5,930 nucleotides of DNA from Bacteroidales bacterium (GCA_023145955.1 JAGLDA010000091.1:1-5930), one strand, 5' to 3'. Shown: positions 1-5,930, counted from the first letter of the stretch. Made by a program: numbers and translations. The notes: generated from the letters alone by a model not told the origin.

Positions 1-311
1 TGCTTATAGTTATGGTTATTGAAAAAGCCAAGATAACAACACAAATAGGCGGTGCTATAAAGGATAAGGAATATCCTTTGATAGATATTGGAATTGCAGG
101 TGAGCACATGTGCTTACAGGCAGAAGATGAAGGGGTTGGTAGCTGTATGCTTGGCTGGTTTGATGAAAAAAAAATAAAAGGACTCCTAAATATTCCAGAG
201 AAAAAAACCATTGGCCTTATTATTAGCTTTGGCTATGCTCCTATGGATTATCCACTAAGAAAAAAAGTTCGTAAAGATTTTAATAAGGTTGTAAAGTGGA
301 ATTCTTATTAA
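1..311 (+). CDS. Nitroreductase-family flavoprotein, C-terminal fragment (5' end outside window)
   Basis: The reading frame is open from base 3 to the TAA at 309-311, so the ATG at base 12 is probably internal and the gene begins upstream of the window. About 102 residues are visible. The stretch DIGIAGEHMCLQAEDEGVG followed by SCMLGWF matches the C-terminal half of nitroreductases: a helix, then a Gly-rich turn of the form GxGSCxLGxF that lies near the FMN, then a hydrophobic strand (IGLIISFGYA) and a basic tail. Family members are usually homodimeric FMN enzymes that transfer hydride from NAD(P)H to nitro, quinone or related acceptors; the substrate cannot be read from this fragment. It is convergent with the decarboxylase gene, with only 8 bases between the two stop codons, so it is unlikely to share an operon with that cassette. 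The family call is secure from the motif pattern, but the subfamily is not assigned. Confidence 0.82.
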   Translation, partial: LIVMVIEKAKITTQIGGAIKDKEYPLIDIGIAGEHMCLQAEDEGVGSCMLGWFDEKKIKGLLNIPEKKTIGLIISFGYAPMDYPLRKKVRKDFNKVVKWNSY

Positions 312-319
312 GTTATGTA

Positions 320-1684
320 TTATAAATCAAAATCTTTTAAGTGACTAGGAACTTTTTCATAGTCTGTAATTGCCTCTATCTTCTCGCTTTCACGAATAAT
401 ATTTACATCTCCTTTTTCAGAAATCATAACTACTGCTGGGCGAAGTGTAATAAACTGCATCCATTGGGTCATATTATATGCTCCAACTCTGTGTATTATC
501 ACATTATCCCCAGTATTTAGTGGTGGCAAACTTATGGACTCACGTATTACATCAATATTCATACATAAAGGTCCATATATCTTTGTGTCCTCAATATGGT
601 GGGAAAAAGATTGTACAGGAGTTATTTTGTGATTATACCAAAAGCTTGTGAAAAGTATATTTACACCAATATCAAGCACAGTGTTTCTAGCGCCCTTACT
701 ATCTCGCTTGTTTGTAATTACAGTTCCTAAAAGTGAGCCCGCATCATCAATAAGTGCTCGGCCAGTTTCTAATATTAATAGTGGCAAATGGTCAGGGTCT
801 ATATTACTATTTAGCAATGCCGATGAAATAGCCTCTGCATAGTCATCTATTGTTGGGTTGGTATCTTCTGCGGGCAAATAAGCTCCTTTAAGAGTATTAT
901 TTGAAGCAAACCCACCTCCCAAATCAATATATTTTATATAGTGGTTGTATTTTTTATTTATACTTACCGCTAATTCAGAAAGTTTAGAAGCAGCTATTTT
1001 GTATGGTTCGGCTTCCATCATATATGTACCAATATGAGCATGAAGCCCAATAAGATCCATTTTCTTGTTCATCATTATCTTATTCAATACATCCCATGCC
1101 TGTCCGTTTTCATAATTAAATCCAAACCTATCCCACATCGGGTATATGCCTGTATCCATATTTACTCTTATTGCCACCTGTGGACGCAAATTAGTTTCTT
1201 CAGCAATATTTAATATCATATAGTACTCATCAAGGTGATCAATATGTATTAATGATTGATTGGCAATAGCTTTTTGTAAATCAGCTTTAGTTTTATCAGG
1301 GCCATTAAAAATAATGTGTCGTCCATCCACGCCATTATTTATAGCTTTTTCATACTCAAAGCCAGAAACAACCTCTGCCCATGACCCCTCTTGATGGAAA
1401 GTATTGCAAACAGCATTAAGGTAATTTGTTTTATAACTCCAAGCAAATTGTACTTTTGGATAACGTGTAGTAAAAGCTCTATACGCCGACTGGTAAGTTT
1501 TACGAATGGTAGCTTCAGAAATTACAAATAGGGGAGAACCGAAATTTGAAATCATACCTTTTATTCTCACGCCATCAATTTCCGTTATTGGTTTAAAACC
1601 TGATCTACCTCCAATTTTATTTGGCATAGTGTTTTCAATCTTATTTATTATAGGTCTCTCGTAATTTAACTTATTCATAGTCAT
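320..1684 (-). CDS. PLP-dependent fold-type III decarboxylase-like protein (DAP/ornithine decarboxylase superfamily)
   Basis: A 454-residue protein with the two-domain plan of LysA/ODC-type decarboxylases: a PLP-binding alpha/beta barrel (about residues 50-315) and a C-terminal beta domain. Visible catalytic features are the Schiff-base lysine K85 in WSYKTNYL, H217 in LHAHIGT (stacks on the PLP ring in relatives), the phosphate-binding loop DLGGGF (254-259), ETGR (306-309), C374 and D378 in GPLCMNID, and Y403 in GAYNMTQW. It departs from LysA at substrate-recognition positions: the Arg of the RPALY motif aligns with T346 (its Tyr is kept as Y350), and the Glu after the active-site Cys is M375. 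The canonical KFG is RFG (186-188). I therefore do not call it lysA. It probably acts in the cytosol on an amino acid or amino-acid-like substrate; decarboxylation is inferred and racemisation is less likely. The start is either M1 or M3 (base 1678); neither has a Shine-Dalgarno site. It is the last gene of the cassette, 97 nt after the ATP-grasp gene, with no ATG-initiated ORF and no convincing terminator in that gap. Confidence 0.85.
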   Translation of the reverse strand: MTMNKLNYERPIINKIENTMPNKIGGRSGFKPITEIDGVRIKGMISNFGSPLFVISEATIRKTYQSAYRAFTTRYPKVQFAWSYKTNYLNAVCNTFHQEGSWAEVVSGFEYEKAINNGVDGRHIIFNGPDKTKADLQKAIANQSLIHIDHLDEYYMILNIAEETNLRPQVAIRVNMDTGIYPMWDRFGFNYENGQAWDVLNKIMMNKKMDLIGLHAHIGTYMMEAEPYKIAASKLSELAVSINKKYNHYIKYIDLGGGFASNNTLKGAYLPAEDTNPTIDDYAEAISSALLNSNIDPDHLPLLILETGRALIDDAGSLLGTVITNKRDSKGARNTVLDIGVNILFTSFWYNHKITPVQSFSHHIEDTKIYGPLCMNIDVIRESISLPPLNTGDNVIIHRVGAYNMTQWMQFITLRPAVVMISEKGDVNIIRESEKIEAITDYEKVPSHLKDFDL

Positions 1685-1783
1685 GGTTTTTTTGTAATCA
1701 AATATTTTTAATAATTAGAATTCTATATTATAGGTATTCTGATATCTATAAAAGAAATCTTTTTGTATCTTTAATATTGCAGC

Positions 1784-2830
1784 CTATAATTCTCCTGTTG
1801 ATGATATTTTCTGGAAGTCATCCAAATCAACAATCATATCATAAGCATAGCGAACAAACATTTTACCAATATCATATTTTTCAAATGCCTGTACTTTGTT
1901 TCCCATTGCCAAATTTGTTAAAGCCTCAGGGATATTCTGCCCAACACCTACTGCAAGATAGATCCATGCTGGCATTCGGGGGTTTATCTCTAAAAGATGA
2001 AATTTGCCATCATTGGTTTTTATAAGCTCTAGCTCAAAACCTCCGCGCCACTTTGTTTGGCTAATAAAGTGCTTAGTAAGGTCAATCATTTCTTTATTAT
2101 CAATGGAAATTCCACCCCAAGCTTTACCTTTATCAGTAATATATTGTTTGCGCATAGGCACTGCTGCTATAGTATTTCCTTTGCCATCGCCAAGACCAGT
2201 TATATTGTACTCATCGCCACTAATAAATTTTTGAACCACAATTGGCAAGCCCCATTTAATATTTATCTTATTGAAAAACACTTTTGCTTGCTCCATATTA
2301 TTTGCAATATAAGCATCATAAAACTTACCTTTTATAACCATTGGGTATTTAAACTCACTTTCTAAGCTTTTTAATTCCGAAGTATTGAAGATGGCTTTAG
2401 ATGCTGGTACTTCAATATTATAATTCTTTCCAAATTCGGGTAAATTAACCTTATGTCGTTCCTCAAATTGATTAATTGTAGGAAGGTATGTTTTAATATT
2501 CATTTTTGCAAAGTCATTTTCTAGCTTTATAAATGAATAGAGCTCTGCATCAAAATTTGGAATTATAAGATCTAAATCCTCTTGTTGATTAATATAGGTC
2601 ATGCGAGCCTTAAGGACCTCTTTGCCTTCTGATGGATATGGAATCTGATATATTTTGTCAAATAGTTCGCGCATATAAATTCCAGGCTCTAAACTTTCAT
2701 AACTTAGGCCTATCAGCCTAGCATTAAAGCTTTTTGCCTCTTTTAATCCACGCGCTACAGCCACGCCAGGGCCAGGATTATCTATTGCATTAAGTCCACT
2801 TAATGCAATAGTGTAGTTTTTCTTATCCAT
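1784..2830 (-). CDS. ATP-grasp domain ligase, specificity unknown
   Basis: A 348-residue protein of the ATP-grasp superfamily, whose members activate a carboxylate as an acyl phosphate and join it to an amine or thiol. The N-terminal part (about 1-115) looks like a pre-ATP-grasp alpha/beta domain, beginning with a strand and a Gly-rich turn (SGLNAIDNPGPGVAVARGL). The grasp fold follows: ATP-binding K167 in YPMVIKGK, hinge residues near GDEYNI (205-210), and metal ligands in GGFELELI (263-270) and LEINPRMPAW (280-289), where E281 and N283 fit the usual Mg2+ ligands. The set of catalytic residues looks complete. The overall arrangement recalls CarB/PylC-like ATP-grasp enzymes more than D-Ala-D-Ala ligase, but this is an impression without alignment. 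The start lies 1 nt after the PqqD-like stop (TAA-T-ATG), so translational coupling is likely. A purine run containing AAAAGGG sits 11 nt upstream of the ATG, the nearest thing to a ribosome site in the cassette. There is no fused partner domain and no signal peptide. Confidence 0.85.
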   Translation of the reverse strand: MDKKNYTIALSGLNAIDNPGPGVAVARGLKEAKSFNARLIGLSYESLEPGIYMRELFDKIYQIPYPSEGKEVLKARMTYINQQEDLDLIIPNFDAELYSFIKLENDFAKMNIKTYLPTINQFEERHKVNLPEFGKNYNIEVPASKAIFNTSELKSLESEFKYPMVIKGKFYDAYIANNMEQAKVFFNKINIKWGLPIVVQKFISGDEYNITGLGDGKGNTIAAVPMRKQYITDKGKAWGGISIDNKEMIDLTKHFISQTKWRGGFELELIKTNDGKFHLLEINPRMPAWIYLAVGVGQNIPEALTNLAMGNKVQAFEKYDIGKMFVRYAYDMIVDLDDFQKISSTGEL

Positions 2831-2831
2831 A

Positions 2832-3092
2832 TTAACGATTTCCCTTTTCTGTTAATTTATATTGTTCCAATATTTCTACAAAATCTTGAAAATCTTTTTC
2901 AAAAGAAATGGCGGTTGTTTCGTATTTGTTCAAAAAAATCTTTGATATCTCTTCGAAAGGAGTGTTTTCCTTAATAAGCTTTAAGAGCTCTGTTCCTGTT
3001 TCATTTAGGTTGTACGACTCGCCAGTAGCGGGGTTAAAAAGGAACCCATTGTCGCTTACAGCTATATTTTTGTTGATTTCCATATTGTCCAT
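2832..3092 (-). CDS. PqqD-like small protein (RiPP recognition element fold)
   Basis: An 86-residue protein matching the PqqD family in length and pattern. It has an N-terminal beta hairpin, GFLFNPATGESYNLNETG at 16-33, where the PxTGxxYxLNxTG form is the family hallmark. A helix follows (ELLKLIKENTPFEEISKIFL, 35-54), then a KYET turn and a last helix with the characteristic acidic/aromatic pattern KDFQDFVEILEQYKL (66-80). PqqD-type winged-helix proteins bind the leader of a precursor peptide and deliver it to a modifying enzyme, classically a radical SAM protein; none is present in this window. The adjacent ATP-grasp gene starts 1 nt after its stop, so that protein is the obvious candidate partner. 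The start is M1 or M4 (base 3083). The region upstream has no Shine-Dalgarno site, which is usual for Bacteroidota. It is the first recognisable gene of the minus-strand cassette. Family call firm; peptide substrate unknown. Confidence 0.85.
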   Translation of the reverse strand: MDNMEINKNIAVSDNGFLFNPATGESYNLNETGTELLKLIKENTPFEEISKIFLNKYETTAISFEKDFQDFVEILEQYKLTEKGNR

Positions 3093-3263
3093 ATTATTTA
3101 GGTTATTGCAATATTAATGAAAAAAATGCAATTAGGGTTTATGACACAAGTTTTTATTAAAACTTTCATTATGTAAAAAAATTGTTTAAAAAAGATATAA
3201 TAAATCAATAACTAATGTGTTTAATAAATAACCAAGCGAAAACAAAGTGTGATTATTATATTA

Positions 3264-3271
3264 TACATTTG
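3264..3271 (+). promoter_or_regulatory. Possible Bacteroidota -7 promoter element (TACATTTG)
   Basis: TACATTTG is an exact match to the Bacteroidota housekeeping -7 consensus TAnnTTTG. It lies about 150 bases upstream of the receptor ATG on the same strand. No TTG/TTTG -33 element is present at the usual spacing of about 19-20 bases upstream, so only half of the promoter is supported. If it is used, the receptor mRNA has a leader of roughly 140 nt that contains both small hairpins noted here. Confidence 0.3.
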
Positions 3272-3298
3272 TGTTTTATATAACTTACAGGCAACTAT

Positions 3299-3317
3299 TA
3301 TGATTTTTTTAATCATA
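3299..3317. repeat. Perfect 7-bp inverted repeat with T5 spacer
   Basis: TATGATT and AATCATA flank a five-T spacer. The symmetry is exact and does not extend further on either side. It could be an operator half-site pair or a weak AT hairpin in the receptor leader. It has no GC stem, so it is not an intrinsic terminator. In this composition, symmetry of this size may be coincidental. Confidence 0.3.
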
Positions 3318-3374
3318 TATTAAAGGTGTTTGTATATAAAGGATAATATAAACTATTGTATATAGAACATAATG

Positions 3375-3388
3375 TGCCCTGTGGCAGG
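3375..3388 (+). other. GC-richer leader island with two alternative short hairpins
   Basis: TGCCCTGTGGCAGG can fold either as TGCC/GGCA with a CTGT loop or as CCTG/CAGG with a TGG loop. The two stems overlap and exclude each other. The island stands out in an otherwise AT-dominated leader 35-50 nt before the receptor start. An 8-codon ORF (MCPVAGYS, bases 3372-3398) runs through it. A role in mRNA leader control is possible but unsupported by any family match. Confidence 0.25.
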
Positions 3389-3422
3389 TTACAGTTAATA
3401 TTAAAACTAATTGATAAACTAC

Positions 3423-5783
3423 ATGAAAACTATTATTTTACTTATTTTATCTATAAGTATTAGTATATCATCTTTTTCTCAAGCAAATAAAATAACTATT
3501 TCTGGTTATGTGCAAGAGGAAGGCTCCGGTGAGTTATTAATAGGTGTAAATATTTATATTAAAGGAACTCAGATTGGTACGACCTCTAATAATTATGGGT
3601 TTTACTCATTAACTATTCCACAGCAAGAGGCTGAGATAGTATTTTCGTATGTTGGTTATACTCCCCAATCAATTCAACAAAAGTTTACTGAAAATATTGT
3701 AAAAAATATTTACCTAAAGTCAAGTAGTGAATTGTCAGAAGTTGAGGTTTATGGTAATAGAAATGAGCGTATCGCTGATAAAGCAAGCATGAGCGTTGTT
3801 AGTATTCCCATACAGCAAATTAAGGAAATACCGGCACTTTTGGGAGAGAAAGATGTTTTTAAAGTACTTCAGCTTATGCCAGGTATTAGAGGTGGAAGTG
3901 AAGCTAGCTCTGGCTTATACGTCCGTGGTGGTGGCCCCGATCAAAATCTTGTAATACTCGACGATGCTCCTGTATATAATGCCATGCACCTATTTGGCTT
4001 TTTCTCGGTTTTCAATGGCGATGCAATTAAAAGTATTGAGTTATATAAAGGGGGCTTCCCTGCTAGATATGGCGGCAGACTTTCATCGGTAATAGATATG
4101 TCGCTTAAGGATGGTAATAAACAAGAGTTTGGTGGAGAGGGTAGTATTGGGTTACTGTCATCACGTTTACTTTTAGAAGGACCCATCGTAAAAAACAAAT
4201 CCTCATTTATGGTGTCAGGACGAAGAACTTATATTGATGCAATTACACGACCATTTATGCCCAAGGATGAAGGTAGTGCGGGCTATTATTTTTATGACCT
4301 GAATGCTAAGGTTAATTATGAAATAAGCGATAAGGATAGAATTTATTTGAGTGGGTATTTTGGTAGGGATAAATTCAGTGGTGGTTATGAAGATAATTAC
4401 GGCTCAGAGGATTATAAGTTATTTTGGGAAAACATTACTTCAACATTAAGATGGAATCATCAGTTCTCCAATAAGCTTTTCAGCAATACGTCGTTAATTT
4501 ACAGTAATTATCAGTTCGTTATTGATATTGAAGAAAAATCTAAGGATGACTTTTTTCATTTAAATTATAAATCTGGAATTAGGGATTTTGCTATAAAAAC
4601 AGATTTTACCTGGGTGCCAAATCCTGAGCATTATATTAGAACAGGCATATCTGTTACCAATCATTTATTTACACCTAGCGCTGTGGTAATTGAGGTGTCA
4701 AATCAAGAAATGGATAAAAAAGTGCAGGAACTAAATTCCCTTGAAACGGCATTATACTTTGAAGATGAATGGAGAATATTACCCCGATTAAAAATGAATG
4801 GAGGACTTAGGCTTAGCAATTTTAATCATAATAGTAAATCTTACTTTGGACTAGAGCCTCGTTTGCTATTGAGCTATATGTTTACCGACAATTTTTCGAT
4901 AAAAGCTAGTTATGCCGAAATGAATCAATTTGTGCACCTACTTACTTCTTCAGGTGTAGGGTTGCCAACGGATCTTTGGGTTCCATCTACCGATATTATA
5001 GGGCCTCAGCACTCTCGTCAGATTGCTCTGGGATTGGCTCACGATTTTGACGATCCTTCGTTTACTGTTTCTTTAGAAGCTTATTATAAATCCATGAATG
5101 ATATTATCTCCTATAAGGAGGGATCGAGTTTTCTAATGATTGAAGACCCTGATGATAATACTGGTGATTTTCATTATGAGGATGCAGTAACTGTTGGTAA
5201 AGGGTATTCAACAGGATTGGAACTACTTATACAACGAAAATTTGGCAAACTTACTGGATGGATAGGATATACACTTTCGCTTACTAAATATCAATTTGAT
5301 GAGCTAAATAATGGTAAAGAGTTTTTCCCTCGTCATGATAGACGACACGATATTTCTATAGTTGGTATTTATAAACTTAACGAAACTGTTACCCTGAGCG
5401 CAACATGGGTATATGGTACTGGCGATGCTATTACTCTTGCCCAAAGTAATTATACTGCTTTTACGCACAACCCAATGCCTACATCAGGCAGCAGTATTTA
5501 CGATAAGTATGCTTATTTTAATTATAAAAACGCTAATCATTATGGTGATAAAAACTCTTTCCGTATGGAGGCATATCATAGATTGGATATTGGCGCTCAG
5601 TTTCATAAAAAACTTAAATGGGGAGGAGAAAGAATAATAGAAGTATCGCTTTATAATGCTTATAATCATTATAATCCATTCTTTTATTATACTGGTTATG
5701 ATTATACAATAAATCAAAATGTACTAAAGCAATTTACTCTATTTCCAATTCTACCTAGTGTAGCATATTATTTAAAATTCTAG
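3423..5783 (+). CDS. TonB-dependent outer-membrane receptor with carboxypeptidase-regulatory-like N-domain
   Basis: I start at the ATG of MKTIILLILS, not the TTG four codons upstream (3411), because this places the signal peptide exactly at the N-terminus; mature length begins near residue 21 (SFSQ|ANK). The 786-residue protein has, in order, a signal peptide (1-20), a CarboxypepD_reg-like beta domain (about 25-98, with GVNIYIKGTQIGTTSNNYGF), a plug domain (about 125-232, with LYVRGGGPDQNLVILDDAPV and FPARYGGRLSSVIDM), and a 22-strand-type beta barrel (about 240-786). The barrel carries the late FPRHDRRHDI motif (635-644) and ends in a terminal Phe (YYLKF), the usual Bam-recognition signature. 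It should import a ligand across the outer membrane using TonB-ExbBD energy. No SusD-like gene follows; instead a DUF4249-like lipoprotein begins 5 nt downstream, defining a common but functionally uncharacterised receptor type. No sigma/anti-sigma pair is visible beside it. The ligand cannot be predicted. Confidence 0.93.
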   Translation: MKTIILLILSISISISSFSQANKITISGYVQEEGSGELLIGVNIYIKGTQIGTTSNNYGFYSLTIPQQEAEIVFSYVGYTPQSIQQKFTENIVKNIYLKSSSELSEVEVYGNRNERIADKASMSVVSIPIQQIKEIPALLGEKDVFKVLQLMPGIRGGSEASSGLYVRGGGPDQNLVILDDAPVYNAMHLFGFFSVFNGDAIKSIELYKGGFPARYGGRLSSVIDMSLKDGNKQEFGGEGSIGLLSSRLLLEGPIVKNKSSFMVSGRRTYIDAITRPFMPKDEGSAGYYFYDLNAKVNYEISDKDRIYLSGYFGRDKFSGGYEDNYGSEDYKLFWENITSTLRWNHQFSNKLFSNTSLIYSNYQFVIDIEEKSKDDFFHLNYKSGIRDFAIKTDFTWVPNPEHYIRTGISVTNHLFTPSAVVIEVSNQEMDKKVQELNSLETALYFEDEWRILPRLKMNGGLRLSNFNHNSKSYFGLEPRLLLSYMFTDNFSIKASYAEMNQFVHLLTSSGVGLPTDLWVPSTDIIGPQHSRQIALGLAHDFDDPSFTVSLEAYYKSMNDIISYKEGSSFLMIEDPDDNTGDFHYEDAVTVGKGYSTGLELLIQRKFGKLTGWIGYTLSLTKYQFDELNNGKEFFPRHDRRHDISIVGIYKLNETVTLSATWVYGTGDAITLAQSNYTAFTHNPMPTSGSSIYDKYAYFNYKNANHYGDKNSFRMEAYHRLDIGAQFHKKLKWGGERIIEVSLYNAYNHYNPFFYYTGYDYTINQNVLKQFTLFPILPSVAYYLKF

Positions 5784-5788
5784 AAACC

Positions 5789-5930
5789 ATGAAATATTTT
5801 ATTATTCTTTTATTAATTATTTTCCTTTTTCCATCTTGTGAGAAAAATGCAAATATTGAAATTCCTGAATTAGATCCTGAATTAGTTGTGGCTGGTTTTA
5901 TTGAGCCAAATACCGATACATTACGACTTA
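5789..5930 (+). CDS. DUF4249-like outer-membrane lipoprotein, N-terminal fragment (3' end outside window)
   Basis: Forty-seven complete codons are visible before the right edge. The N-terminus is a lipoprotein signal: a Lys after Met, a hydrophobic core (FIILLLIIFLF) and a lipobox-like PSC with Cys at residue 17, followed by EKNANIEIPELDPELVVAGF. That acidic/proline stretch leading into a hydrophobic strand and a G-F/I-E/N-P turn is typical of the start of DUF4249 proteins, which regularly follow TonB-dependent receptors of this type in Bacteroidota. The residues after Cys are EKN, so sorting to the outer membrane is plausible. With a 5-nt gap it should be cotranscribed, and probably translationally coupled, with the receptor. 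Its function in the family is unknown; a surface or periplasmic partner of the receptor is inferred. The assignment rests on a short fragment plus context. Confidence 0.75.
   Translation, partial: MKYFIILLLIIFLFPSCEKNANIEIPELDPELVVAGFIEPNTDTLRL

Larger units (their letters stand above)
3093..3422. other. Divergent AT-rich intergenic region between the PqqD-like and TonB-receptor genes
   Basis: This 330-base stretch holds the presumed promoters of both divergent transcription units. It is extremely AT-rich apart from a short GC-richer island near 3374-3392. No tRNA, known riboswitch or mobile-element end is recognisable. Several short ATG-initiated ORFs exist. On the minus strand there is a 23-codon ORF at 3098-3169 (begins MKVLIKTCVINPNC) and a 31-codon ORF at 3221-3316 (begins MIKKIIIVACKLYK). 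On the plus strand there is a 19-codon ORF at 3117-3176 and a 22-codon ORF at 3215-3283 containing three cysteines. By a rough composition estimate, ORFs of this size are expected by chance here, so none is annotated as a gene. The 23-codon one is noteworthy only for ending 5 nt before the PqqD-like ATG. Confidence 0.7.

Noticed and set aside
12..14. ATG at base 12 as the true start of the nitroreductase
   Set aside because: The frame is open to the window edge and the visible part is only the C-terminal half of the family fold, so this Met is internal.
290..345. Bidirectional terminator between the convergent nitroreductase and decarboxylase genes
   Set aside because: Only 8 bases separate the stops and no GC stem followed by a T-run is visible on either strand.
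1777..2025. Plus-strand ORF opposite the 3' part of the ATP-grasp gene
   Set aside because: It is the antisense shadow of a strongly motif-supported gene, with no domain-like pattern of its own. The same applies to the other opposite-strand ORFs at 648-842, 2004-2365, 2908-3117, 3941-4198 and 5484-5717, and to the same-strand alternate-frame ORF at 5413-5637.
3117..3176. 19-codon plus-strand ORF beginning MKKMQLGFM
   Set aside because: Short, no ribosome site, and overlapping the likely leader of the PqqD-like gene on the other strand; consistent with chance.
3215..3283. 22-codon plus-strand ORF with three cysteines (starts MCLINNQAKTKC)
   Set aside because: It overlaps the best promoter element and a minus-strand ORF, and such ORFs are expected by chance at this composition.
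3411..3422. TTG start four codons upstream of the receptor ATG
   Set aside because: Starting at TTG would add four residues before a well-formed signal peptide; the ATG at 3423 gives a standard MKT signal sequence.
3093..3422. CRISPR array, tRNA, riboswitch or insertion-sequence end in the long intergenic region
   Set aside because: No regular direct repeats, cloverleaf, conserved aptamer core or paired terminal inverted repeats with target duplication could be found.

Overview
The window looks like a low-GC member of the Bacteroidota. The evidence is an outer-membrane TonB-dependent receptor with an N-terminal carboxypeptidase-regulatory-like domain, followed 5 nt later by a DUF4249-type lipoprotein, which is a pairing typical of that phylum. 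Coding sequences are AT-rich, start codons are preceded by A/T-rich stretches instead of clear Shine-Dalgarno sites, and one TAnnTTTG-type promoter element is visible. Genus and habitat cannot be read from this sequence.

Layout. (1) Bases 1-311, plus strand: the C-terminal part of a nitroreductase-family flavoprotein, cut by the left edge. (2) Bases 320-3092, minus strand: a three-gene cassette read right to left as PqqD-like protein, ATP-grasp ligase, then a PLP-dependent fold-type III decarboxylase-like enzyme. The first two genes are separated by 1 nt and the last two by 97 nt. (3) Bases 3093-3422: a very AT-rich divergent intergenic region with a possible promoter element, two small inverted repeats and several short ORFs. 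(4) Bases 3423-5783, plus strand: the TonB-dependent receptor. (5) Bases 5789-5930, plus strand: the start of a DUF4249-like lipoprotein, cut by the right edge.

The most interesting part is the minus-strand cassette. A stand-alone PqqD-type protein normally presents a peptide to a modifying enzyme. Here its neighbours are an ATP-dependent carboxylate-amine/thiol ligase and an amino-acid decarboxylase homologue, and no radical SAM enzyme is present in the window. The decarboxylase keeps the PLP chemistry residues but lacks two residues that diaminopimelate decarboxylase uses to recognise its substrate. I infer a small amino-acid or peptide tailoring pathway of unknown product. A 23-codon ORF ending 5 nt before the PqqD start is a speculative precursor candidate. 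The divergent receptor/lipoprotein pair is a generic outer-membrane uptake module, and any link to the cassette rests only on proximity.
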